Assembly: GCA_025935515.1 (NCBI GenBank)
Contig: JAICVC010000086.1
Coordinates: 1-8,856 of the forward strand
Source: Sphingomonas sp.
GTDB lineage: Bacteria; Pseudomonadota; Alphaproteobacteria; Sphingomonadales; Sphingomonadaceae
Direction: 5' to 3'
Length of the DNA: 8,856 bases
A program made the translations under genes and the position numbers. Under the pieces are notes generated by a model that saw nothing but the letters and a program-made list of their open reading frames with translations, did not search any database and had not been told where the DNA came from. Below, piece after piece: positions 1 through 6,339 of the stretch; positions within the stretch are counted from its first letter, which is position 1, and each line of letters starts with the position of its first letter.

Positions 1-725
1 TCGAGCTCGATCTCCATATGCCCGTGGGGCGCGTCGTCGTAACCGAACACCGGCAGGTGCCGCTTGATCGTCACGCCCGGCGCGTCGAGCGGCACCAGGA
101 TCATCGACTGCTGCTTGTGGGTGTCGGCCTCGGGGTCGGTCTTGCCCATCAGGATAGCCACCTTGCAGCGCGGATCGCCGGCGCCGCTCGACCACCATTT
201 CCGCCCGTTGATCACATATTCGTTGCCGCTCATTTCGATCCGGCACTTGATGTTGGTCGCGTCGGACGAGGCGACGTCGGGCTCGGTCATCAGGAAGGCC
301 GAGCGGATCTCGCCGTCCATCAGCGGCTTCAGCCACTCGTCCTTCTGCTCGCGCGTGCCGTAGCGGTTGAGGACCTCCATGTTGCCCGTGTCCGGCGCAG
401 AGCAATTGAAGGCTTCCGACGACCACAGGATCCGGCCCATTTCCTCGGCGCAGAAAGCATATTGGAGGTTCGATAGGCCCGGCCCGTCGAATTCGAAGCT
501 GTCGTCGATGGGCACCGCACCATGCGAAGGCGGCATGAACAGGTTCCACAGCCCCTCGGCGCGGGCTTTGTCCTTCAGCTCCTCGATGACCGGCAGCACC
601 TTCCAGCGTTCGCCCTGGGCTTGCTGCGCGTCATAGTAGCGGACGCGCGGCCGGACCTCCTCGTCGATGAAGGCGCGGACCCGGTCGCGCCACTGGGTTT
701 CGGCGGGCCCAAGGCTGAAATCCAT
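1..725 (-). CDS. acyl-CoA dehydrogenase, N-terminal 241 residues (runs off the left edge)
   Basis: FAD-dependent acyl-CoA dehydrogenase, which introduces the alpha-beta double bond into an acyl-CoA thioester in the cytoplasm and passes electrons to ETF. The reading frame stays open from an ATG at 725 to the window edge. Visible parts are an N-terminal helical domain (residues about 1-125) and the start of the central beta domain with the flavin/substrate loop AFLMTEPDVASSDATN (143-158) and the motif NGRKWWSSGAGD (173-184). These motifs resemble the FadE2/ACAD10-ACAD11-like branch of the family more than short-chain dehydrogenases. The C-terminal helical domain, where the catalytic base lies, is outside the window, so chain-length class cannot be judged. 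The ribosome-binding site is weak (GATAGG upstream). It is divergent from the SDR gene, with 45 bp between the chosen starts, which suggests shared regulation. Family certain; substrate unknown. Confidence 0.93.
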   Translation of the reverse strand, partial: MDFSLGPAETQWRDRVRAFIDEEVRPRVRYYDAQQAQGERWKVLPVIEELKDKARAEGLWNLFMPPSHGAVPIDDSFEFDGPGLSNLQYAFCAEEMGRILWSSEAFNCSAPDTGNMEVLNRYGTREQKDEWLKPLMDGEIRSAFLMTEPDVASSDATNIKCRIEMSGNEYVINGRKWWSSGAGDPRCKVAILMGKTDPEADTHKQQSMILVPLDAPGVTIKRHLPVFGYDDAPHGHMEIEL

Positions 726-737
726 GCCGGCCGCCTA

Positions 738-763
738 TCAGCAACAATGTCAGTTGGCTATGA
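738..763. promoter_or_regulatory. degenerate inverted repeat between divergent genes, possible operator
   Basis: The gap between the acyl-CoA dehydrogenase start (725) and the SDR start (771) contains an imperfect dyad: left arm TCAGCAAC (738-745), 7-nt centre, right arm GTTGGCTATGA (753-763). The arms pair as AAC/GTT, then GC/GGC with a one-base bulge, then TCA/TGA with TA looped out. A dyad in a short divergent gap is a common place for a TetR- or GntR-type operator, but the match is imperfect and no regulator gene is in the window. Treat it as a suggestion only. Confidence 0.2.
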
Positions 764-770
764 GCGGCGC

Positions 771-1517
771 ATGGGGAGACTGGCAGGCAAGGTCGCGATC
801 GTCACCGGTGCGGGGTCGGGGATCGGCAAGGCGACCGTCGAGCTGTTCCGCGAGCATGGCGCAACGGTAGTCGGCGCGGACATCAGCGATGGCGCGGATG
901 TTCGCGTGGACGCGGGTAGCGAAGATGACGTCAAGCGACTCATCGACGACGCCATCCGAATGCATGGCGGTCTCGACATTTTCTTCGCCAACGCAGGCGT
1001 GTCCGGCGGGTTTGCGTCGATCGCGGATCAGACTGCCGAGGACTGGGCCGAGATATTGCGCATCAACCTCATCGGCCCGTTCCTCGCGATCAAACATGCG
1101 GCGCCCAACATGAAAGCCGGCGGGTCGATCATCTGCACGGCGAGCGTCGCGGGCCTGCGTTCCGGCGCCGGCGGTGCGGCTTACTCAGCCTCAAAGGCGG
1201 GCGTCATCAACCTCGTCCAGACCGCGGCGCAGCAGCTCACGGGCTCGGGAATCCGGGTCAACGCGATTTGTCCGGGCTTGATCGAGACCGGCATGACCCG
1301 GCCGATCTACGACATGGCGCGCGAGCGCGGCCAGGAGAAGCGTATCGGCGAGCTCAACCCGCTGCAGCGCGGCGGCGAGCCGGAGGAGATCGCAATGGCA
1401 GCATTATTCCTCGCCTCGGACGAGTCGAGCTACGTCAACGGCGCCGCGCTGGTCGTCGACGGAGGCCTTTCGAGCAGCCATCCGACGACGCGTCGCTTCG
1501 ACATCCGGATGCTCTAG
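771..1517 (+). CDS. SDR family NAD(P)-dependent oxidoreductase
   Basis: Classical short-chain dehydrogenase/reductase of 248 residues, the usual length for the family; it interconverts an alcohol and a carbonyl using a nicotinamide cofactor in the cytoplasm. The Rossmann motif TGAGSGIG is at 12-19. Asp37 at the end of the second beta strand favours NAD(H) over NADP(H). ANAG is at 73-76, and the catalytic tetrad is Asn99, Ser125, Tyr138 and Lys142 (YSASK). The C-terminal PxxR/G-rich segment and the VNGAALVVDGG end (222-232) are typical. The start is chosen at ATG 771 because MGRLAGKVAIVTGAG matches the usual family N-terminus. An in-frame ATG at 747 would add 8 residues, and neither has a strong ribosome-binding site. 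Its stop overlaps the stop of the convergent dehydratase gene. Beside an acyl-CoA dehydrogenase a role in 3-hydroxyacyl-CoA or related oxidation is plausible, but the substrate is not readable from the sequence. Confidence 0.92.
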   Translation: MGRLAGKVAIVTGAGSGIGKATVELFREHGATVVGADISDGADVRVDAGSEDDVKRLIDDAIRMHGGLDIFFANAGVSGGFASIADQTAEDWAEILRINLIGPFLAIKHAAPNMKAGGSIICTASVAGLRSGAGGAAYSASKAGVINLVQTAAQQLTGSGIRVNAICPGLIETGMTRPIYDMARERGQEKRIGELNPLQRGGEPEEIAMAALFLASDESSYVNGAALVVDGGLSSSHPTTRRFDIRML

Positions 1518-2455
1518 GCGACGAGCTCGGCGAACTTGTCGAGGTCGATATTGCCGCCGGAAACGACGCAGACGATTGGGCCTTCGCCGGCCTCCCCCGT
1601 CAGCGCCGCGGCCAGCGCCAGCGCGCCCGCGCCCTCGGCAATCGTCCGCGATTTTTCGGCGATCAGGCGCATCGCTTCGCGAGTCTGGTCGAGCGTCACC
1701 GTGATCGAGCCGTCGACCACCGGCTGCATTCGCTGCCACATCCGCTCGGTGACGCTCTTGCCGCCGGCGCCGTCGACGAAGCTCGCCTGCCAATTCTCAT
1801 ACTTGCGCGGTCCGCCCTCGCGCCGCGAAAGCTCGTAAGGGGCCGCGGTTTCCGGCTCGGCGCCGAGCACGATCGCGTCCGGTTTCTTCGCCTTCACCGC
1901 GCTGCCGACGCCGGTGATCAGGCCGCCGCCTCCGATCGCGCAGATGACGGTGCGCACGTCCGGGCAGTCCTCGACGATCTCCAGCCCCATCGTGCCGTGG
2001 CCGGCGATGAAATCGTGATTGTCGAAGGGGTGGACGAAGGTCGCGTCGAGGCCCGGGAATTCGTGCGTCTCGGCGGCCACCCAGGCGCGGTCGTAAGACA
2101 CCGGCACGATGGTCGCACCAAGCGTGCGCATCCGGTCGAGCTTGGTCTGCGGCGCGGTCTCGATGGCGACGACCGTGCAGGGAATCCCGAACGCCCGGGC
2201 GGCATAAGCGACGCCTTGCCCCGCATTGCCGGCGCTGATCGTCCAGACGCCCTTGGCGCGGGCCTCATCCGACAGCGCGGCGACGGCGTTCGCGCCGCCG
2301 CGGATCTTGTAGGCGTTGGTCGGCTGCAGATTTTCGAGCTTGAGCCAGATGCGCTCGTCGAGCTTCACCAGCGGCGTTCGTAGCACCGTGCCCGCGATCC
2401 GCTCGCGGGCAGCCTCGATGTCGGCCAGTTCAATGGGCCTTACCGGTGGAATCAT
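1514..2455 (-). CDS. threonine/serine dehydratase-like PLP enzyme (fold type II)
   Basis: Pyridoxal-phosphate enzyme of the threonine/serine ammonia-lyase family, expected to deaminate L-threonine or L-serine to 2-oxobutyrate or pyruvate. It has 313 residues and no C-terminal ACT-like regulatory domain, so it resembles the short catabolic dehydratases rather than biosynthetic IlvA. Lys50 in NAYKIRGG (47-54) is the expected Schiff-base lysine. SAGNAGQG (74-81) is the substrate-carboxylate loop, the phosphate-binding tetraglycine loop is 175-178 (GGGGL), Glu274 lies in AEGAG, and SGGN (299-302) contacts the pyridine ring. The start at ATG 2455 is supported by AGGAGAGG six bases upstream and by where homology begins; an open frame extends further upstream, but that part would lie over paaZ. 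It is divergent from paaZ (45-bp gap) and convergent with the SDR gene (4-nt overlap). Serine racemase or hydroxyaspartate dehydratase activity cannot be excluded. Confidence 0.9.
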   Translation of the reverse strand: MIPPVRPIELADIEAARERIAGTVLRTPLVKLDERIWLKLENLQPTNAYKIRGGANAVAALSDEARAKGVWTISAGNAGQGVAYAARAFGIPCTVVAIETAPQTKLDRMRTLGATIVPVSYDRAWVAAETHEFPGLDATFVHPFDNHDFIAGHGTMGLEIVEDCPDVRTVICAIGGGGLITGVGSAVKAKKPDAIVLGAEPETAAPYELSRREGGPRKYENWQASFVDGAGGKSVTERMWQRMQPVVDGSITVTLDQTREAMRLIAEKSRTIAEGAGALALAAALTGEAGEGPIVCVVSGGNIDLDKFAELVA

Positions 2456-2461
2456 TGCTGC

Positions 2462-2469
2462 CCTCTCCT
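2462..2469 (-). promoter_or_regulatory. ribosome-binding site fixing the dehydratase start
   Basis: AGGAGAGG on the minus strand ends 6 nt before the ATG at 2455. It decides this start over the longer open frame that would run back into paaZ. In the same 45-bp gap the plus strand carries AAGGGG at 2490-2495, 5 nt before the paaZ ATG, so two oppositely directed ribosome-binding sites occupy much of the gap. Confidence 0.75.
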
Positions 2470-2500
2470 GCTCCGCGCGAACTTCCTCTAAGGGGCGCGC

Positions 2501-4522
2501 ATGAAAACGCCACAGCTCCTGAATTACGAACGCGACCGGTGGATCGCCGGCGACGGCGACCTTGCCGAAATCTCGAGCGCGATCGACGGCGAGCCGGTGG
2601 CGACGACCGGCTCGGGCGGGATCGATTTCGGGGGCATGCTCCGCCACGCCCGCGAGGTGGGCGGGCCCGCGCTACGCAAGCTGACCTTCCACGAGCGGGC
2701 GCGGATGATCAAGGCGCTCGGGCTCGCGATCATGGCGCGCAAGGAGGAGCTGTACGAGCTCAATTATCTGACCGGTGCGACCCGCAAGGACGGGTGGATC
2801 GACATCGAGGGCGGCGCGGGGACGCTCTTCTCATTCTCGTCGAAGGGCCGCCGCGAGCTGCCCGACGCCCACGTGCTGCTCGACGGCCAGCTCGAGGGTC
2901 TGTCGAAACAGGGGACGTTCGTCGGCCAGCATATCTACACGCCGCTCCAGGGCGCGGCGGTGCATATCAACGCCTTCAATTTCCCCGTGTGGGGAATGTT
3001 GGAGAAGCTCGCTCCGACCCTGCTCGCGGGTGTCGCGGCGATCGTGAAGCCCGCCTCCGCAACCGCCTATCTTGCCGAGGCCGCGTTCCGGATCATGACC
3101 GAGGCCAAGATTCTGCCTCCCGGCGCGATCCAGCTGATTGTCGGCGGCGTCGGCGATTTGTTCGATCATTTGACAGGGCAGGACGTGGTCAGCTTCACCG
3201 GCTCGGCGCACACGGCGCTCAAGCTCCGGACGCACCCGACCGTCATCCGCGAATCGGTCCGCTTCGTCGCCGAGCAGGACAGCCTCAACGCCTCGCTGCT
3301 CGGCCCGGACGCGGCGCCGGGCACGCCCGAGTTCGACCTGTTCGTCAGGGAAGTCGCGACCGAGATGACGGTCAAGGCGGGCCAGAAGTGCACCGCGATC
3401 CGCCGAGCGATGGCGCCTGCGCAATATCTCGACGCCGTGCAGCAGGCGCTGGCCGAGCGCCTGGCTAAGACCAAGGTCGGCGACCCGCGCGCCGAGGACA
3501 CCCGGATGGGCGCGCTGGTCAGCGTCAGCCAGCGCGATGACGTCCGGGAGAAGATTGCGCAGCTGGAAGCGGCGGGCGCCCGCATCGTAGCCGGCGACCC
3601 CAACGCCGATCCGCCCATCCCCGGCGGCGCCTTCCTGCGGCCGGTGCTGCTCCGAACCGACGAGCCGTGGCGAACTGATGCCGTCCACGATTGCGAGCCG
3701 TTCGGGCCGGTCTCCACGATCATGCCGTACAAGGACATCGGCGACGCCATTGCTCTCGCCAACCGCGGCAAGGGCAGCCTGGTGCTGTCGCTGTTCACGC
3801 ATTCGCCCGACGCCGCGCGCGAGTTCGTCCAGGGCGCCGCTGCGCATCATGGGCGGATGCTGGTGATCGACCGCACCAATGCCGCTGAAAACACGGGTCA
3901 CGGCTCGCCGCTCCCGGTGCTGGTTCACGGCGGCCCGGGCCGCGCCGGCGGCAGCGAGGAAATGGGCGGAGTGCGCGGCGTCAAGCACTACATGCAGCGC
4001 ACCGCCATCCAGTCCTCGCCGGCGATGATCGCGGCGATCACCGAGCAATACATCCCTGGCGCTCCCAAGCACGTCATCGAGGTCCATCCGTTCCGGCTCA
4101 AGATGAGCGAGCTTCACATCGGTGACACCTGGAAGACGGCAAGCCGCACAGTGACGCTCGAGGACATCGAGCATTTCGCCGAGTTCACCGGCGACAAATT
4201 CTACGCCCATATGGACGAGGAAGCCGCCAGGGCCTCCCCCATCTTCGAAGGCCGCGTCGCGCATGGCTATCTGATCCTGAGCTTCGCCGCGGGCCTGTTC
4301 GTCGATCCCGACCCAGGGCCGGTGCTGGCCAATACCGGTCTCGAAAATCTGCGGTTCCTGACCCCGCTTTATCCAGGTGATTCGATGCGGGTGGAGCTCA
4401 GCGTCCGGTCGAAGTCGCTCAAGAGCGATGAGACCGGCGTGGTTCGCTGGGCGGTCGAGATTTTCAACCAGGAGGACGAGCTGGTCGCGACCTACGACCT
4501 TCTGACCGAGAACGTGCCCTAA
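2501..4522 (+). CDS. paaZ: bifunctional PaaZ: aldehyde dehydrogenase plus oxepin-CoA hydrolase (MaoC-type)
   Basis: Ring-cleavage enzyme of the aerobic phenylacetyl-CoA pathway. The C-terminal domain hydrolytically opens oxepin-CoA to a semialdehyde, and the N-terminal domain oxidises it with NADP+ to 3-oxo-5,6-dehydrosuberyl-CoA. At 673 residues it is close to E. coli PaaZ, and long stretches agree with it (NAFNFPVWGMLEKLAPT, KAGQKCTAIRR, GHGSPLPVLVHGGPGRAGG). The aldehyde dehydrogenase domain is about 1-515, with Cys297 as catalytic nucleophile and Glu258 as general base. The MaoC-like hot-dog domain is about 535-673, with Asp565 and His570 in TGDKFYAHMD matching the E. coli catalytic pair. 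All key residues are intact, so both activities are expected. The start is supported by AAGGGG 5 nt upstream. No paaABCDE, paaK, paaG or paaJ gene is in the window, so it is either at the edge of a larger locus or an unlinked copy. Family members also act as stand-alone aldehyde dehydrogenases for other CoA intermediates. Confidence 0.96.
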   Translation: MKTPQLLNYERDRWIAGDGDLAEISSAIDGEPVATTGSGGIDFGGMLRHAREVGGPALRKLTFHERARMIKALGLAIMARKEELYELNYLTGATRKDGWIDIEGGAGTLFSFSSKGRRELPDAHVLLDGQLEGLSKQGTFVGQHIYTPLQGAAVHINAFNFPVWGMLEKLAPTLLAGVAAIVKPASATAYLAEAAFRIMTEAKILPPGAIQLIVGGVGDLFDHLTGQDVVSFTGSAHTALKLRTHPTVIRESVRFVAEQDSLNASLLGPDAAPGTPEFDLFVREVATEMTVKAGQKCTAIRRAMAPAQYLDAVQQALAERLAKTKVGDPRAEDTRMGALVSVSQRDDVREKIAQLEAAGARIVAGDPNADPPIPGGAFLRPVLLRTDEPWRTDAVHDCEPFGPVSTIMPYKDIGDAIALANRGKGSLVLSLFTHSPDAAREFVQGAAAHHGRMLVIDRTNAAENTGHGSPLPVLVHGGPGRAGGSEEMGGVRGVKHYMQRTAIQSSPAMIAAITEQYIPGAPKHVIEVHPFRLKMSELHIGDTWKTASRTVTLEDIEHFAEFTGDKFYAHMDEEAARASPIFEGRVAHGYLILSFAAGLFVDPDPGPVLANTGLENLRFLTPLYPGDSMRVELSVRSKSLKSDETGVVRWAVEIFNQEDELVATYDLLTENVP

Positions 4523-4586
4523 TCTCGCAACCCCTCCACTCGCGCATTCGTTTTGACGGCGAAAATCCAGCGAAGGGAGAGATTCG

Positions 4587-5015
4587 ATGAAAGTCAGCGA
4601 AGTGATGACCCGCGAGGTCCACACGGTGCAGCCTCACCAGCCGGTGCAGGAAGCGGCGAATTTCATGCTGAGCGCCGACGCCGGCTCGATTCCGGTCACC
4701 GACGGCCATCGCCTGATCGGGATGATTACCGACCGCGACATCGCCGTGCGCGGGATCGCCAGGGGCTACGGCCCCGACACCCCGGTGCGCGAGCTGATGA
4801 CCGACGACCTGGTGATCGTCCGGATCGACGATTCCATCGAGGATGCCGCGAGCAAGATGAGCGAGGCGCAGGTGCGCCGGCTGCCGGTGATCGACGAGGA
4901 CGAGCGGCTATGCGGCATCGTCAGCCTCGGCGACCTCAGCCGCGAGGCCGACGACGACTGCGCCGCAGAAGCGCTCGAGGGCGTCAGCCAGCCGGGCGGC
5001 GAGCACCGCCAGTAG
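4587..5015 (+). CDS. small protein with two CBS domains
   Basis: A 142-residue cytoplasmic protein consisting almost entirely of a tandem CBS pair (Bateman module): CBS1 about 3-58 and CBS2 about 66-120. The repeats are visible in parallel: VSEVMTREVHTVQP against VRELMTDDLVIVRI, and LIGMITDRDIAVRG against LCGIVSLGDLSREA. Such modules bind adenine nucleotides or related ligands and dimerise. TDRD (48-51) is the usual ribose/phosphate-contact position. No effector domain is fused, so it probably acts as a ligand-responsive partner of another protein. An acidic segment and a polar tail follow residue 120. AAGGGAG lies 7 nt before the ATG. It is 64 bp downstream of paaZ on the same strand and may be cotranscribed; I find no convincing promoter in that gap. 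Its stop is 3 bp from the stop of the convergent atpF. Confidence 0.9.
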   Translation: MKVSEVMTREVHTVQPHQPVQEAANFMLSADAGSIPVTDGHRLIGMITDRDIAVRGIARGYGPDTPVRELMTDDLVIVRIDDSIEDAASKMSEAQVRRLPVIDEDERLCGIVSLGDLSREADDDCAAEALEGVSQPGGEHRQ

Positions 5016-5018
5016 CGA

Positions 5019-5567
5019 CTAGCGCTCGGCAATTTCCTTGATCGCCTGATCGACGAGTCGGGCGTCTGTCGCGGCATCGTGCCGTTCGGCGATCAGCTGC
5101 GCCGCGGCCTTTGCGGCGGCCTCGGCTGCTGAAGCGCGCAGCTGCTCGACAGCGGCGCGCTCTTCGGCAGCGATCTTGTCCTCGGCCATCCGCGTGCGGC
5201 GCCCGATCAGCGCCTCGGCGTCGGTCTTGGCCTTGGCGACGATCTCTTCCGCCTCGTGCTTCGCGCGCTCGAGCAGCGCGGCGCGGTCCTTGTCGGCGCT
5301 CTCCGACTTCGCTTCATATTCTGCCTTCAGCGCCTCGGCCTCCTTGCGCAGCGCCTCGGCTTCCGAAAGCTGGTCGCGGATCAGCGCGATCTTGCTGTCG
5401 AGCGCGCCGGCGATCGCGCCGGGCACCTTCTTCCAGATCAAGAGAGCGAAAACCGCAAGCATCGCAAGGGCCACCCAGCCGCCGGGGTCGAGCCCCAGAA
5501 AGCTTGGCTCTGCGTGCTCCGGCGCCGTAGGATGGCCAACCGTCTCGGTGATCTGAAGATCAGACAT
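5019..5567 (-). CDS. atpF: F0F1 ATP synthase subunit b
   Basis: Peripheral-stalk subunit b of the F-type ATP synthase, which holds F1 static against the rotating c-ring. The 182-residue product has a short N-terminal segment, one transmembrane helix (about 29-46, ending IWKKVPG) and then a long, charged, Ala/Glu/Lys-rich helix (about 52-182) suited to a right-handed coiled coil with b'. It is the last gene of the F0 operon. Its ATG overlaps the end of the b' gene by 8 nt, indicating translational coupling. It is assigned as b rather than b' by its position after the b' gene and its divergent, longer N-terminus. The stop is 3 bp from the stop of the convergent CBS gene and no hairpin with a T-run is visible there. 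Confidence 0.93.
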   Translation of the reverse strand: MSDLQITETVGHPTAPEHAEPSFLGLDPGGWVALAMLAVFALLIWKKVPGAIAGALDSKIALIRDQLSEAEALRKEAEALKAEYEAKSESADKDRAALLERAKHEAEEIVAKAKTDAEALIGRRTRMAEDKIAAEERAAVEQLRASAAEAAAKAAAQLIAERHDAATDARLVDQAIKEIAER

Positions 5568-6051
5568 GAAGCTGCGCCTTCACCGCCGCGGCGGCTTCCT
5601 TGCTGTCAACCTCGATTCCGGTCAGGCGCTCGACCATCTCGCGGGTCGCTTGCGCTGCAACCGCTTCAATCTCCGCCCGAGCTGCCAAGACGGCCTCGCG
5701 GATCTTGGCCTGGGAGGCTTCTGCCTTCCGGCTGACCTTGTCGGCCGCGGCCTTGACCTTGGCTTCGGTGTCACCGGCACTGGCCTGCTTGGCATCCTGC
5801 GCGATCCGCGCTGCGTCGGCTCGAGCGGCATCCATCCGCTCGCGCCACTGCGCCTCGGTCTGGTCGGCAGCGGCGCGCGCCGCTTGCGCGGCCTCCAGGT
5901 CTCCGGCGATCCGCTGCTCGCGCGCATCGACGGTCGCCTGGATCTTCGGCACCATCCCGCGAGCGATCACGAAGAAGATGAATCCCAGTCCGATCGCAAG
6001 CCACAACAGCTGCGAGAGCAAGACATCGGGAAGCTGCGAAAGTTGAGGCAT
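5560..6051 (-). CDS. atpF': F0F1 ATP synthase subunit b' (second b-type stalk subunit)
   Basis: Second b-type subunit, giving a b/b' heterodimeric peripheral stalk as in alphaproteobacteria, cyanobacteria and chloroplasts. The product has 163 residues: a transmembrane helix at about 10-30 followed by GMVPKIQATVDAREQRI (32-48), a conserved b' signature, then an Ala-rich, highly charged coiled-coil region to the C-terminus. The N-terminal MPQLSQ has no long cytoplasmic lead, as expected for b'. The gene follows atpE after 30 bp and overlaps atpF by 8 nt. Its ribosome-binding site is weak, which may help keep stalk subunits low relative to subunit c. The symbol is variable in the literature (atpF', atpG, atpX, atpF2). 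Confidence 0.92.
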   Translation of the reverse strand: MPQLSQLPDVLLSQLLWLAIGLGFIFFVIARGMVPKIQATVDAREQRIAGDLEAAQAARAAADQTEAQWRERMDAARADAARIAQDAKQASAGDTEAKVKAAADKVSRKAEASQAKIREAVLAARAEIEAVAAQATREMVERLTGIEVDSKEAAAAVKAQLHV

Positions 6052-6081
6052 GGTCGCTTCGCTGCCGGGCCGCAGCGATCC

Positions 6082-6309
6082 TTAGATCGCGTACAGGATG
6101 ATCATCGCGACGGCGAACGCCATCAGGCCGAGAAGCTCGGCGGCGGCGAAGCCGATGAACAGGCGGCCCTGCTGGCTGTCCGCGGCCGCCGGATTGCGCA
6201 GCGAGCTCTGAAGGAACGAGCCGAACACATAGCCGACGCCGACCGAAGCCGCCCCGACGCCAATCGCCGCGAGACCGGCACCAATGACCTTTGCGGAAGC
6301 GAGATCCAT
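6082..6309 (-). CDS. atpE: F0F1 ATP synthase subunit c (rotor ring proteolipid)
   Basis: A 75-residue hairpin protein whose copies form the rotating c-ring. Helix 1 (about 8-36) is glycine/alanine rich (GAGLAAIGVGAASVGVG), the polar loop is RNP (38-40) and helix 2 (about 49-74) carries the ion-binding carboxylate Glu58 in FAAAELLGLMAF. A Na+-binding ring normally has Gln in helix 1 and a Ser/Thr pair after the Glu. Here Leu59 follows Glu58 and no matching Gln is in the membrane part of helix 1, so proton coupling is expected. The gene sits between atpB and the b' gene with 30-bp gaps on both sides and has the strongest ribosome-binding site of the operon, in line with its high copy number in the complex. 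Confidence 0.96.
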   Translation of the reverse strand: MDLASAKVIGAGLAAIGVGAASVGVGYVFGSFLQSSLRNPAAADSQQGRLFIGFAAAELLGLMAFAVAMIILYAI

Positions 6310-6317
6310 GACTTGAA

Positions 6318-6323
6318 CTCCTT
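6318..6323 (-). promoter_or_regulatory. strong Shine-Dalgarno site of atpE
   Basis: Perfect AAGGAG on the minus strand, 8 nt before the atpE ATG, in the 30-bp gap after atpB. The other F0 genes have weaker matches, so this site could explain the extra translation needed for the multi-copy c subunit from a shared mRNA. Confidence 0.8.
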
Positions 6324-6339
6324 GTCTAAAATCCGTGGG

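Noticed and set aside
522..770. An upstream extension of the SDR frame to 522
   Set aside because: The added residues are antisense to the acyl-CoA dehydrogenase gene and match nothing in SDR proteins, which begin at MGRLAGKV.
1268..2383. A 371-codon plus-strand open frame across the SDR end and the dehydratase
   Set aside because: It is out of frame with the SDR and antisense to the dehydratase, and its composition is the Arg/Ala/Asp-rich type of GC-driven shadow frames.
2446..3468. A 340-codon frame overlapping the first half of paaZ
   Set aside because: It is a shifted frame of paaZ with no conserved motif and no ribosome-binding site, while the paaZ frame is strongly conserved.
4553..4586. 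TTGACG as the -35 box of a promoter for the CBS gene
   Set aside because: At 16-18 bp spacing the sequence is the purine-rich ribosome-binding region, with no -10-like hexamer.
2831..4624. A 597-codon open frame on the minus strand opposite paaZ
   Set aside because: It mirrors the paaZ codons, its translation is rich in Arg/Ala/Gly/His with no recognisable domain, and paaZ on the other strand is a full-length, well-conserved gene. Long antisense frames are expected at this GC content.
4995..5022. GGCGG/CCGCC hairpin near the CBS and atpF stops as a terminator
   Set aside because: The stem is only 5 bp, lies inside the CBS coding region and is not followed by a T-run on either strand.
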